A DNA stretch of 51,086 nucleotides from Paracoccaceae bacterium (GCA_026707935.1 JAPOVX010000272.1:1-51086), one strand, 5' to 3'; counted from the first letter of the stretch, positions 28,353 through 37,567 are shown. Numbers and translations are program-made. The notes: generated from the letters alone by a model not told the origin.

Positions 28353-28946
28353 TTGAGCCCATCTTCATTTGACCCGCTCTATCTCTTCCTCCTGGTCGCG
28401 ATGGCGAGCCCGGGGCCGAATATCATTCTCCTCACCACGTACGGAGCAAGGTTCGGGTTTCGGGCGAGCGTCACTCCCTTGCTCGGCATCGTTATCGGCG
28501 TCGGAATCATCGGAGCCGCGACCGGCCTCGGAATCGGTTCACTGCTCAAATCCGCCCCGGAACTGACGCTCGTCGCCAAGGTCGCCTCCGCATCCTGGAT
28601 ACTGTGGATGGCCTGTACGCTCTTCAATGCCGAACGGAAACAGGGCCAACCCCATCGGATTCGGCCCATGACCTTCGTCGAGGCGGTTCTCTTTCAGTGG
28701 GTGAATCCGAAGATCTGGGCCATTGCACTGGCGGCGACGGCCGGTTTCTCGAAAGGGCTGCCGCCCTTTGACGAAGCAACAAGGTTCGGAGTCGCGTTTT
28801 CCTGTGTCAACCTGTTCGTCTGCACCTCCTGGACCGCGGCGGGATCACTTCTCGGTCAGTTCCTGGGATCAGAACAGGCCTGGCGGTGGTTCATGGCGAT
28901 CATGGCGTTTCTGCTGGCGGCTTCCGCCGCTATGGTATTCATCTAG
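28353..28946 (+). CDS. LysE/RhtB-family exporter
   Basis: Encodes about 197 residues with five or six hydrophobic segments. The N-terminal SPGPNIILLTTYGARFGF is the family's P-G-P-N motif region, and FQWVNPKIWAIALAATAGF is the conserved W-NPK segment of the second half. These proteins export amino acids or their derivatives from the cytoplasm. The start is taken at a TTG (28353) preceded by GGAG seven bases upstream, which gives the normal distance to PGPN. The first ATG (28401) would cut into helix 1 and is rejected. It lies between cca and the ABC exporter on the same strand. Confidence 0.88.
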   Translation: MSPSSFDPLYLFLLVAMASPGPNIILLTTYGARFGFRASVTPLLGIVIGVGIIGAATGLGIGSLLKSAPELTLVAKVASASWILWMACTLFNAERKQGQPHRIRPMTFVEAVLFQWVNPKIWAIALAATAGFSKGLPPFDEATRFGVAFSCVNLFVCTSWTAAGSLLGQFLGSEQAWRWFMAIMAFLLAASAAMVFI

Positions 28947-28977
28947 CATCCTGGAGAACGCGATCAGGTCCCTGCAC

Positions 28978-30861
28978 ATGCAAACGATCTTTCGCCGATT
29001 TGAAAACAGCATCGACCCGTACGGCCCCTACGACGAGAATGACGTGCCGCCCGCGCGACTATGGCCGTTCCTGCAGTCCTTCCTCAAGCCGTTCCGCTGG
29101 GTGCTTGTGGCCTGCGTCGCGCTTACCGCCCTGGTCGGCATCGGCGAAATCCTGCTCATCTATCTCGCGGGCCAGATCGTCGACTTTCTCTCGGGCGCTG
29201 AACCTGACGCGTTCTTCGCCACGTACTGGATTCCTGTCCTGGCAATCGCAGTGGGCCTGGTCCTCGCATGGCCCGTGGTCGTGCTCCTCCACGCGCTGTT
29301 CATGAACCAGACCGTGTTTCCCAATCTTGGAACATTGATTCGCTGGCGGTCGCACCGTCATGTCATCCGGCAGTCAGTGGGCTGGTTCGAAAACGACTTC
29401 GCGGGCCGGATTACGAATCGGATCATGCAGACGGCGCCGGCGGCCGGGGAAGCTGTCTACCAGGTGCTCGACGCGGGAACCTATGCCCTGACCTATGTCA
29501 TTGCAGCCAGTTTTCTCCTGATCGACGCAGACGGGTGGCTGGTATTGCCGCTCCTGGCCTGGGCAACATTCTACATCCTGCTCATGATCATGTTCATTCC
29601 ACGGATCGGGCGCGCGTCACGGGCATTTTCGGACGCCCGTTCGGCGATCACGGGCCGCATCGTCGACAGTTACACCAACATCGAGTCGGTCAAGCTCTTT
29701 GCCCATAGTGGCATCGAGGAAGAATACGCCAGGGAAGTCATCGAAAACTCCCGCAAGGCGTTCCAGCGGCAGATGCGGCTGATCACGCTGACGCAAACGA
29801 TGTTGAATGCGCTCAACATGTTCCTGATCGTCTCGGTTGTCGGCCTTACCATCTATCTCTGGAGTATCGGGAACGCCACTGTCGGCGCGGTTGCAGCATC
29901 GGCGGCCCTGACGCTTCGCCTGCACAACATGACCGGGTGGATCATGTGGGCGATGTCATCGCTCTTCGAAAATCTCGGTGTCGTATCGGAGGGAATGATG
30001 ACAATAGCGCAGCCGATCGACCTGACCGATTCCGAGGATGCCGCCGAACTCGACCTCGTGGGAGGCGAAGTACATTTCGAAAATGTCGTTCATCACTACG
30101 GCAAGCTTTACGGCGGGCTTTCGGGCATCACGCTCGCCGTGCGGGCGGGAGAAAAAGTTGGAATCGTCGGCAGGTCAGGAGCAGGCAAGTCGACGCTCGT
30201 CAAGCTTCTGCTCCGTTTTTACGATACCGAGTCCGGTGTCATCTCGATCGACGGACAGGACATCTCGCAGTTGTCACAAACGTCCCTGAGATCGCGAATC
30301 GGGATGATCACCCAGGACAATTCGCTTCTTCACCGATCAGTACGGGACAATATCGCCTACGGGCGCCCCGATGCCACCGATGCCGAGATCCGGGAGGCCG
30401 CGCGCAAGGCCGAAGCAGACCGTTTTATCGACGGTTTGCGCGATATGGAGGGAAGGACCGGGTACGATGCATTCGTCGGCGAACGGGGAGTCAAGCTCTC
30501 CGGAGGACAAAGGCAGCGTATCGCACTGGCGCGGGTGATCCTCAAGAACGCACCGATCCTCGTTCTTGATGAAGCGACATCGGCTCTCGATTCCGAGATC
30601 GAGGCCAGCATCCAGGAAACCCTTTACGGAATCATGGAAGGGAAAACGGTGATCGCCATTGCCCACCGACTTTCAACCATCGCGCGGATGGACAGGATCG
30701 TCGTGCTCGACCGACAGAAGATCGCAGAGGCCGGAACCCATGACGAACTTCTCGCAAAGGGAAGAATCTACGCCCGATTCTGGAAGAGCCAGTCGGGAGG
30801 ATTTCTCGGGATCGATTCCGTATCGAAGAAACGGAAACGACCTGTCGGCGCAGACACGTGA
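28978..30861 (+). CDS. ABC exporter, fused membrane and ATPase domains
   Basis: Encodes 627 residues: a six-helix type IV exporter domain (about 30-340) followed by a nucleotide-binding domain. Walker A GRSGAGKST is at about 398, the signature LSGGQRQR at about 506, Walker B ILVLDEATSALD at about 527, and the switch His is in IAHRLST. The N-terminal FRRFENSIDPYGPYDE is seen in a subgroup of proteobacterial MsbA-like exporters. It should work as a homodimer in the inner membrane, exporting a lipid, drug or peptide; substrate is unknown. The ATG at 28978 has only a weak AGG nearby; a GGAG lies too far upstream. It converges on xseB. Confidence 0.93.
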   Translation: MQTIFRRFENSIDPYGPYDENDVPPARLWPFLQSFLKPFRWVLVACVALTALVGIGEILLIYLAGQIVDFLSGAEPDAFFATYWIPVLAIAVGLVLAWPVVVLLHALFMNQTVFPNLGTLIRWRSHRHVIRQSVGWFENDFAGRITNRIMQTAPAAGEAVYQVLDAGTYALTYVIAASFLLIDADGWLVLPLLAWATFYILLMIMFIPRIGRASRAFSDARSAITGRIVDSYTNIESVKLFAHSGIEEEYAREVIENSRKAFQRQMRLITLTQTMLNALNMFLIVSVVGLTIYLWSIGNATVGAVAASAALTLRLHNMTGWIMWAMSSLFENLGVVSEGMMTIAQPIDLTDSEDAAELDLVGGEVHFENVVHHYGKLYGGLSGITLAVRAGEKVGIVGRSGAGKSTLVKLLLRFYDTESGVISIDGQDISQLSQTSLRSRIGMITQDNSLLHRSVRDNIAYGRPDATDAEIREAARKAEADRFIDGLRDMEGRTGYDAFVGERGVKLSGGQRQRIALARVILKNAPILVLDEATSALDSEIEASIQETLYGIMEGKTVIAIAHRLSTIARMDRIVVLDRQKIAEAGTHDELLAKGRIYARFWKSQSGGFLGIDSVSKKRKRPVGADT

Positions 30862-30890
30862 TACACTTCACGATGCGCTGCCGATCCCGC

Positions 30891-30915
30891 CTGCCGGGAC
30901 AGTCGGTCCCGGCGG
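30891..30915. terminator. Stem-loop between convergent ABC exporter and xseB genes
   Basis: GCCGGGAC and GTCCCGGC form a perfect eight-base stem around a five-base loop (AGTCG), extendable by a wobble and one more pair. It lies 30 bases after the ABC exporter stop. There is no T-run, so termination is plausible from position only. Confidence 0.45.
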
Positions 30916-30951
30916 AGGACCTGCCTGAAATACCCGCGCGCTTCACCCGGC

Positions 30952-30972
30952 ACCGGTCCGGAAACGACCGGT
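30952..30972 (-). terminator. Stem-loop just after xseB
   Basis: ACCGGTC and GACCGGT pair around a seven-base loop, three bases beyond the xseB stop codon on the minus strand. There is no T-run. It may end the S49-independent xseB/deacetylase transcript. Confidence 0.4.
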
Positions 30973-30975
30973 CCG

Positions 30976-31227
30976 TCAGTCAGGATCGAGCGGTTCCGTG
31001 CCGACAGCGCTCCTGTCGTCGCCAAGTGTGATCATTCTGACCTTTTCTTCCGCCGCCTTGAGTTTTTCCTGGCAATGCGCCTTCAGCTGGGACCCCCGCT
31101 CGTAGAGCTTGATCGAATCCTCCAGGGTTACCTTTCCCTGTTCAAGTTGCGCGACGACATCCTCCAGTTCGGACATCGCGTCCTCGAACGTCAACTCGTC
31201 AACCGGTCGGTCGGCTGGTTTGCTCAT
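30976..31227 (-). CDS. xseB: Exodeoxyribonuclease VII small subunit
   Basis: Encodes 83 residues, the normal length. The motif LTFEDAMSELEDVVAQLEQG with KVTLEDSIKLYERG is the full XseB signature (two helices). XseB binds XseA to form exonuclease VII, which degrades single-stranded DNA from both ends. The ATG at 31227 overlaps the stop of the deacetylase-like gene as ATGA, so the two are coupled; the longer upstream frame is a shadow of that gene. xseA is not in the window, which is common. Confidence 0.96.
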   Translation of the reverse strand: MSKPADRPVDELTFEDAMSELEDVVAQLEQGKVTLEDSIKLYERGSQLKAHCQEKLKAAEEKVRMITLGDDRSAVGTEPLDPD

Positions 31228-32159
31228 TTTCCATTCTCCATGAGGACACCGACATGGGCGGCCACCGATTCCGCGAGGGCATCGAGGTCGTAACCTCCCT
31301 CCAGCGTCGAAACAACACGGCCATTGCACAGTTCGTCCGCGACCGAGCACAGCTGCCGGGTCGCTTCGGCAAAATCGTCCTCGTTGAAATTCAGATTCGC
31401 CAGTGGATCGTCCCGGTGGGCATCGAATCCTGCCGATATGATGAGGAGGTCGGGCCGATGTTCACGAATCGCCGGTAGAATTCTTGTCTTGAGGGCGTTG
31501 ATCAGGGACTTGCCATCGAATCCCGGAGCGAATGGTACGTTCAGGATGTTTCCGAAAGCGCCGATTTCGCTTGAATGGCCGGTTCCCGGATACAACGGCA
31601 TCTGGTGGGTCGATGCGAAAAAAACCCGTTCGTCGTCCCACACCAGGTCCTGTGTTCCGTTGCCGTGATGAACGTCAAAGTCAACGATCGCCACCTTGCC
31701 GACGCCATGGCTGGTCATTGCGTGCCTCGCGCCAATCACCGCGTTGCCGAACAGGCAAAACCCCATGGCCCTTTGCCGCTCGGCGTGATGTCCCGGCGGG
31801 CGAACCGCGGAGAACGCGTTGCGCGCGTCTCCCCCGCACACGAGGTCGACGGCCAGCGCGATCGCTCCGACCCCCCTCATGGCCGCCGCAAGGCTTCCGG
31901 GATTCATTTGCGTGTCCTGGTCCAGCGAAACAAGTCCGCGTGCAGGAGCCGACGCCTTGATTGAATCAAGATAGGTCTTCGGGTGCGCGAGGAGAACCAG
32001 CTCATCGGTCCCGAGCGGAGCTTCAAAACGCCGAAGTTCGGAAAATTCCGGAGCGTCCAGCCGCGCGAGGATGGCTTCGAGACGTTCGGGACGCTCGGGA
32101 TGGCCGGGAAGATTCTCGTGACCCAGGCAATCCTTGTGTGTGATCAGTGCAGTTGCCAT
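31224..32159 (-). CDS. Histone deacetylase-family hydrolase
   Basis: Encodes 311 residues of the arginase/deacetylase fold. The motifs RPPGHHA (catalytic His pair), DFDVHHGNGTQ (zinc ligands Asp and His) and SAGFDAHRDDPL (third ligand Asp) are intact, and EGGYDLDAL near the end carries the transition-state region. Bacterial members remove acetyl groups from polyamines, acetoin-related compounds or proteins; the actual substrate is not readable. The N-terminus ITHKDCLGHENLPGHPERPERL is typical. It overlaps xseB by four bases at its 3' end; this gene pair is frequent in alphaproteobacteria. Confidence 0.93.
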   Translation of the reverse strand: MATALITHKDCLGHENLPGHPERPERLEAILARLDAPEFSELRRFEAPLGTDELVLLAHPKTYLDSIKASAPARGLVSLDQDTQMNPGSLAAAMRGVGAIALAVDLVCGGDARNAFSAVRPPGHHAERQRAMGFCLFGNAVIGARHAMTSHGVGKVAIVDFDVHHGNGTQDLVWDDERVFFASTHQMPLYPGTGHSSEIGAFGNILNVPFAPGFDGKSLINALKTRILPAIREHRPDLLIISAGFDAHRDDPLANLNFNEDDFAEATRQLCSVADELCNGRVVSTLEGGYDLDALAESVAAHVGVLMENGK

Positions 32160-32265
32160 GACCGCTGTGTATCGGCGTCAAACATCGACAACAAGCTCGG
32201 AACCGGCGTGAAACTTCGAATCAGGCGAGCGCATTCTTGTTGCCGGGAAACGTGTTCCGTACCGG

Positions 32266-33066
32266 TCACAGGCCATAACGCGACATCATGAACCGGTCTT
32301 CGATATGATCAAGTGCCGCCTGCACGATTCCGGTTCCGATGCTTCCGAAGACGTGCCGGCGTTTTCCGTAGTGCTTGAAACGAACCTTGTCTCCGTAGAT
32401 CTCCTGCATCTTCGGGATGAGATGGCCGACATCGTTTGCGAGTCCGAGTTCCACGGCTGCCCGGCCGACCCAGAACCGGCCGGTAAAGAGGTCATCACCG
32501 TTCAGGTGATCCTTGCGCCGGGAACGAACGTGGCTGATGAATTCATTGTGCATCTGGTCCTGGATCTCTCTCAAGCGGGTGACGTGTTCAGGGTCTTCGG
32601 GCAGGAAAGGGTCGAGTATACTCTTGTCCTTTCCCGCCGTGTGCACCCTTCTTTCGATCCCCGACCGCTTCAGGAGATCGTGAAAACCGAACGAAGAATG
32701 AATGACCCCGATCGATCCGACGATCGAGTTCGCGTCCACGTAGATTTCATCGGCCGCCGCCGCCAGCCAATACCCTCCCGATGCGGCCAGGTCTTCGACA
32801 AACGCGTAGACAGGAATGCCTTTCGATTCGGCGAGCCGCCGGATTCGCGCCGCGATCAGGGACGACTGGACGGGCGAACCGCCGGGCGAGTTGATCTTGA
32901 TTGCAACGGCACTCGGCTTTCCCTTTCCGAACGCCTTTTCGATAATCGGCGCCATGCTCGAGTCGCTGAGCCCGGTCGTCCGCATTCTGCCCCCCGAATG
33001 AATGACTCCCTCCAGCAACAGGACAGCGACGAACGGTTTCCGCGTCACGAATGGCAATAGTTTCAT
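32266..33066 (-). CDS. S49-family (SppA/SohB-like) serine peptidase
   Basis: Encodes 266 residues. The crotonase-like S49 fold is shown by INSPGGSPVQSSLIA, the serine-nucleophile block VEDLAASGGYWLAAAADEI and VGSIGVI. The general-base Lys is expected in GKDKSILDPF. The hydrophobic start KPFVAVLLLEGVIHSGG lacks a clear transmembrane anchor, so it may be cytoplasmic or loosely membrane-bound, unlike classical SppA. Such enzymes digest signal peptides or cleaved membrane fragments. It stands apart from its neighbours: 106 bases before the deacetylase gene on the same strand, with a 900-base gap upstream. Confidence 0.93.
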   Translation of the reverse strand: MKLLPFVTRKPFVAVLLLEGVIHSGGRMRTTGLSDSSMAPIIEKAFGKGKPSAVAIKINSPGGSPVQSSLIAARIRRLAESKGIPVYAFVEDLAASGGYWLAAAADEIYVDANSIVGSIGVIHSSFGFHDLLKRSGIERRVHTAGKDKSILDPFLPEDPEHVTRLREIQDQMHNEFISHVRSRRKDHLNGDDLFTGRFWVGRAAVELGLANDVGHLIPKMQEIYGDKVRFKHYGKRRHVFGSIGTGIVQAALDHIEDRFMMSRYGL

Positions 33067-33963
33067 CGGGCTTGACCTCTTTTTGTCGGCTGCGCGCGGT
33101 ACCGCTCAGGTTTGTGGGTTTGGCACCTGCATGACCTGTGCCCGGCGGCGCGGACGAATCCGGTGACAGGGTCTCTTTGATTGAACATGGCCGAGGTTGC
33201 AAGTCATCCGGGTCCAGGCAGGCGTCATGCCCGCAAGGCGTTCGACTTTCCGGGCATACCGGATTTGTGAACCGGGCGGACAAATCAACCGGGCGGGCCT
33301 GCCATTCAAGGTTTCCTTTTTCGAAAGACGGCCACGGATACCGTTGAAGACAGATTTGGCAACCCGAGTCATGTCTGGGGTTTTCTGCAATTTCGATTTG
33401 GCAATCCTGTTGAGTTTGGGGGCCTGTCGGCTCCGGATGCCCGCAGCGAGCTGGTCCGCCTGGCGGCCCCGCCGATTATCGGAGAGACACAGGGAGCGGT
33501 GAACCCTGATGTTCTTGGCCGGGACGGGCCTTACGCTCACCCTGACATCTTCGCAGGCCCCGTCCCACGGCTCAAACCGGTAAGGTAAGGCGACAGGCAG
33601 GGCGCTTCTTTTTTTGTCCTCGCAAAACCAATGGAAAGCGATCGGCGACATGGGTGCCTTCGGCCCACCCTTTGACGAGGCACTCGAACGAATCGCCGAT
33701 ACCGACATTTTCCGGACATGGACCTGAGGAAAAATTGCACAAGGCAGAGCTTTGGGTTGGCGCCGGATGCGGTGCCAAAAATCCAGAGGCAAATTGGTGA
33801 AAGCCCGTTCCAAACCCGAAGCTTCTGAACCGGAATTCAGGGAGTCATGTTTTCCGTGTCGGAACGCCGGTTTCCCGGTAGATAGCCGGTCACCGCGGCT
33901 TCCTCCAATTAGACAAGGAATGCCACGAGGGACGGGAAACGAGGTAACCGGCTTATCAGTCCA
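33067..33963. other. Gene-poor region between S49 peptidase and hyuB
   Basis: About 900 bases with no recognised gene. One minus frame (33106-33813) is open for 235 codons, but its residues are dominated by Arg, Ser, Pro and Lys. Near 33600-33720 another minus frame reads VGIGDSFECLVKGWAEGTHVAD, which looks more like a true protein segment. This may be a decayed gene. No repeats or transposase motifs were seen. Confidence 0.35.
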
Positions 33964-35589
33964 TCAGTCAATGCGTGTGCAACCGTATGCCTTCTCGGCA
34001 AAGGCTGCGGTAATGATGTCCTCTTTCACGTCCCGGGCAACCGCTGCTGCGGACCGCCTTTCCGGTTGACCGTATCCTCCACCGCCAGCAATTGTAATCG
34101 ACACGATCTGCCCGGGCGAGAGGTCGAGTGTGCCGAAGAATTCACCTCTCGCGTCTCCAGTGCAAAATTCCGTGTTCGCGCCGTCACCACCTTCCAGCCC
34201 CCAGGGCCTGGAAACCAGCCTTGATCCCTCAATCGTGAGCCTGCATTCCCGGTCCGCCCGGTAGACCCGGCAAATTCCGAGGCCTCCGCGATATTCTCCA
34301 ATTCCTGCCGACCCGTTCGCAAGCTCGTAACGCAGAAGCGACAGGGGGTATTCGGGCTCGAGCGCTTCCACCGGAAGGTTCGACGTGTTCGTCAAATGAA
34401 CGTGAATGCCCGAAAGACCATCCGCCGATGGCCGGGCGCCGCCGCCGCCGCCAATGGTTTCGAGGTAGACCCATATCGATCCATCGCTGCGGGTTCCACT
34501 GAACACCGCGCTCGTGCAACACCCGTTTCCCGCCGCGGCGACCTTGCCCGGAAGGGCCTTGGCCAGTGCCCCGAAAACAAGGTCCGCAACCCGCTGGCAT
34601 GTTGCAACCCTTCCGTCCACTGCGGCCGGATGTTGGCAATTCAGGATGGTTCCACTTGGTGCCGATACCGCGATCGGACGTGCAAGGCCGGCATTTGGCA
34701 GAATGGAGGGATCGACGACGGACTTGACCGCATAGTAGCTTGTCGCAAGAAGCGCGGTGTATGCCATGTTCAATCCGGCCCGGACCTGGGGCGGACCATT
34801 GAACTCGAGTGAAATGTCTGAACCCGCGATCGTGATCCCGACGGAAAGCGGCAGCACCTCGGGATACTGGTTGCTGTCAAACACGTCCTCGAATCGAAAG
34901 GTTCCGTCGGGAATCGATGCGATTCCGGCACGCATTTTCCGCTCGGCATAATCCTGAAGGGCATCTCCGGCCGCCATCACGGTTTCCACTCCATACCTGG
35001 TGCAAAGGTCCAGTAGACGTTGGATCCCCAGCCGGTTGGCTGCCATCTGCGCGCGGATGTCGGACATCCGCTCGCCAGGCACCTGGCAGTTGAGAAGAAA
35101 CACTGCCAGCAAGTCGTCCTGCAGCTTGCCTTCCCGGTAGAGCCGGACCGGAGGTATGCGCAATCCTTCCTGGTATATGTGATCGTGGCCCCGGTCGACG
35201 AAATCTGCATGGTGCGCCGTATTCACTGTCCAGGCGACCAGAATCCCGTCAAAGAACACGGGCTCGGCCAGCACGATGTCCGGCAAATGGGTTCCACCGC
35301 CCGTATAGGCATCGTTGGCCATGAACACGTCTCCGGCGCGAATCTCATCCGCGTCAAAATGGCCGCAGATGTGGCTGATCACGCCAATGAAGCTTCCCAG
35401 ATGCATCGGGATGTGTTCGGCTTGGCACAAGGTCTTGCCATTTCGGTCAAACAGGGCGGTCGAACAGTCACGCCGTTCCTTGATGTTGGTGGAATACGAT
35501 GCCCGAACAAGGGCCTCGCCCATCTCCTCCACGATCGAGGATAGCGCAGAGCCGATGACTTCCACCGTGATCGGGTCCATGCCTGGCAT
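33964..35589 (-). CDS. hyuB: Hydantoinase B / oxoprolinase-family protein
   Basis: Encodes 541 residues. The start PITVEVIGSALSSIVEEMGEAL, the ERRDCSTALFDRNGKTLCQAEHIPMHLGS block, DVFMANDAYTGGGTHLPDI and the glycine-rich end IAGGGGYGQP are the standard features of the HyuB family. These proteins work with HyuA in ATP-dependent opening of hydantoin or 5-oxoproline-like rings, or as acetone carboxylase-like subunits. The ATG at 35589 overlaps the hyuA stop (TGATG). The gene looks intact, but its partner is truncated and the original operon promoter is gone, so it may no longer be expressed or useful. Confidence 0.92.
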   Translation of the reverse strand: MPGMDPITVEVIGSALSSIVEEMGEALVRASYSTNIKERRDCSTALFDRNGKTLCQAEHIPMHLGSFIGVISHICGHFDADEIRAGDVFMANDAYTGGGTHLPDIVLAEPVFFDGILVAWTVNTAHHADFVDRGHDHIYQEGLRIPPVRLYREGKLQDDLLAVFLLNCQVPGERMSDIRAQMAANRLGIQRLLDLCTRYGVETVMAAGDALQDYAERKMRAGIASIPDGTFRFEDVFDSNQYPEVLPLSVGITIAGSDISLEFNGPPQVRAGLNMAYTALLATSYYAVKSVVDPSILPNAGLARPIAVSAPSGTILNCQHPAAVDGRVATCQRVADLVFGALAKALPGKVAAAGNGCCTSAVFSGTRSDGSIWVYLETIGGGGGARPSADGLSGIHVHLTNTSNLPVEALEPEYPLSLLRYELANGSAGIGEYRGGLGICRVYRADRECRLTIEGSRLVSRPWGLEGGDGANTEFCTGDARGEFFGTLDLSPGQIVSITIAGGGGYGQPERRSAAAVARDVKEDIITAAFAEKAYGCTRID

Positions 35590-36317
35590 CAGGCCGGCTC
35601 CATGATCAGGTTCTGCCATTCATCGACCTGGACCAGCATTTCCGGCAGGACCAGCGTGGTCGTGTCCATCTGTTCCACGATTGCCGGTCCGGGAATCGTT
35701 TGTCCGGGCAGGAGATCCGACCTGGAATAGACAGGGCATTCGACGGGCCCGCCCGGTTCCGGCAACCAAACGTTCCGCCTGTCCCGCGGATCGGGTGAGC
35801 CGGCATGTTCTCGAACTGGCGCCCTTGATGGTTCCGTCTTGTCGACATGCCCGAGCGCCTCGATTCTCAGGGTGACGAATTCGATGGATTCGCCCTCCAC
35901 TGCAAAACCGAAGCGCTGGCGATGTGCCGCCTCGAAATTGTCCGCGACACGGTCAATGCTGCCGACGGCAATCGGGCCTGCGGGGACCGGCACCTGCAAT
36001 TCATGGTTCTGGCCCATATAGCGCATGTCGGCCGTGCGGATGAGCATGCGCCTTTCTGTCGGAACGGACTCGCGGTCAAGCCAGCGCGTGGCCCGGTCCG
36101 CCAGCACATCGTAGATGTCCGAAACTTCGGAGACCGCGTCCGGTGACAGCGAAATCCGGCGGGTCTGGGAAAAATCCGCCTTGAGATCGGTTACGAGAAG
36201 CCCGAGTGCACATAGGGCACCCGGTGCAGGTGGAACGATAATCCGGGAGATATCGAGCTCACGGGCCAGGCGCGCTGCATGAAGCGGACCGGCCCCGCCA
36301 ATTTCAACGATCTTGAG
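35589..36317 (-). pseudogene. hyuA: Hydantoinase A, 5'-truncated remnant
   Basis: Only the last ~240 codons of a HyuA gene remain (family length about 690). Recognisable sequence begins at GGAGPLHAARLARELDI (from about 36299), then PPAPGALCALGLLVTDLKADF, RYMGQNHELQVPVP, the GPAIVEQMDTTTLVLP block and a normal C-terminus overlapping hyuB. Upstream of about 36317 the frame stays open to 36428 but reads as the antisense of a DarT toxin remnant, not as HyuA. The ATP-binding N-terminal domain (ribonuclease H-like fold) is therefore missing. The break coincides with the left edge of the DarT/DarG segment, so one event removed both 5' parts. Confidence 0.88.
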
Positions 36318-36488
36318 AAAACCGATCGATATCAGGCCGAGGCCCTTGTCTACAGGCACTTGCCAGCGGAACATCTGGCGGACATAGTGTGCCTGAATGA
36401 GAACAAAAAACGAACGATTGAGGAGCAACGTGAGGAGGTCGGCCTCACAATGAAGATCGTTGCGCGACCAAATTGGTATTTCCGATGA
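36318..36488 (+). pseudogene. darT: DarT DNA ADP-ribosyltransferase toxin, 3' remnant
   Basis: About 56 codons (KTDRYQAEALVYRHLPAEHL, IVCLNENKKRTIEEQ, then IVARPNWYFR and TGA) match the C-terminal end of DarT toxins: the RxAExLV helix, the HLPxxxL-xIV segment and the terminal W-Y-F. The NAD-binding site and catalytic Glu of the toxin, which normally precede this end, are absent. The sequence stops matching at about 36318, where the hyuA remnant begins on the other strand. The stop codon overlaps the darG start by ATGA, the normal darTG operon arrangement. The assignment rests on family memory and on the neighbouring DarG. Confidence 0.78.
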
Positions 36489-37567
36489 TTACGTACACGA
36501 AAGGCAACCTTCTCGCAGCCGACGTCGAAGCGGTCGTCAACACTGTCAACACTGTCGGGATCATGGGAAAGGGGATCGCCTTGATGTTCAAGGGGAGATT
36601 TCCTCGCAACTTTGAAAGCTATGCGCGCGCGTGCGAAGCCGGTGAGGTGCGAATTGGGAAAATGTTCGTTACAGAAAATGTCGAATTACTTGGACCTCGC
36701 TGGATCATCAATTTTCCAACAAAAACCCATTGGCGCGTCAAGACGAAGACTGAATGGGTGGTAGAAGGGCTTGAGGATCTTGTACGTGTCACTCGTGAGA
36801 AGAACATACGGTCAGTTGCAATTCCGTCACTTGGTTGCGGAAATGGAGGGCTGCATTGGGATGATGTTCGTCCGCTGATGCACTCTGCACTTGAGGCACT
36901 AGATGACATCGATGCAATCATCTACGAACCTACCGTCAGCTATCAGAACATTGACAAGCGGACCGGGGTGGAAGAACTAACCCCCGCAGGAGCCCTTATG
37001 GCGGAGATGGTGCGTCGTTACTCCATTCTTGGAATCGACTGTTCAATCCTCGAAGTACAGAAGCTTGCTTGGTTCATCGACCGAGGGATTCAAAGGCTTC
37101 AGGTGAACGAACCACTCGAATTTGATTTCCGGGCCGATAAGTATGGCCCCTACTCGCATAATCTGATGCATTTGCTGAAAAATCTCGATGGTAGTTACCT
37201 TCGCTGTGTCAAAAGGATAGCGGACGCGGATCCAACAGATTTGATTTGGTTCAACGAAAAAAAGCGCGGCCGTGTTCAAGCATACATTCACTCGGATGAG
37301 GGTTGGGAATACCTGAGCGTTCTCGAATGGGCGTCGGCAACTATCGACGGATTCGAGTCACCACTCGGGATGGAACTTCTCGCTACTGTCGACTGGTTGC
37401 TACAGCAAGATGGCATCGAGCTAAGCGTCAATGGGGTGATGGAAGGTCTCAAGAACTGGGCTGGTGGCTTTCAGGCCGGTCAGCGTAAGGTTAGGATTTT
37501 CGACGAACGCTTGGTTGCAATCGCCGTAAAGCGATTGGAAATTGCGAATCTACCGGCCTTGCAATGA
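36485..37567 (+). CDS. darG: DarG antitoxin, DNA ADP-ribosyl glycohydrolase
   Basis: Encodes 360 residues. The first ~155 are a macrodomain: ITYTKGNLLAADVEAVVNTVN (N19, N22), VGIMGKGIALMFKGRFP, IINFPTKTHWR with the conserved Lys, and IPSLGCGNGGL. DarG uses this to strip ADP-ribose from thymidine in DNA, undoing DarT. The C-terminal half (about 165-360) has the helical region with LEVQKLAWFIDR and KYGPYSHNL (YbiA/DUF4065-like), which in known systems binds and blocks DarT. The ATG overlaps the toxin remnant's stop. No in-frame stop or shift is seen, so it should make an intact orphan antitoxin. Base composition is more AT-rich than the flanks, a sign of transfer. Confidence 0.92.
   Translation: MITYTKGNLLAADVEAVVNTVNTVGIMGKGIALMFKGRFPRNFESYARACEAGEVRIGKMFVTENVELLGPRWIINFPTKTHWRVKTKTEWVVEGLEDLVRVTREKNIRSVAIPSLGCGNGGLHWDDVRPLMHSALEALDDIDAIIYEPTVSYQNIDKRTGVEELTPAGALMAEMVRRYSILGIDCSILEVQKLAWFIDRGIQRLQVNEPLEFDFRADKYGPYSHNLMHLLKNLDGSYLRCVKRIADADPTDLIWFNEKKRGRVQAYIHSDEGWEYLSVLEWASATIDGFESPLGMELLATVDWLLQQDGIELSVNGVMEGLKNWAGGFQAGQRKVRIFDERLVAIAVKRLEIANLPALQ

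Noticed and set aside
33106..33813. 235-codon minus-strand open frame
   Set aside because: Composition dominated by Arg, Ser, Pro and Lys, no motif, and another frame looks more protein-like in part of it; probably chance in GC-rich DNA.
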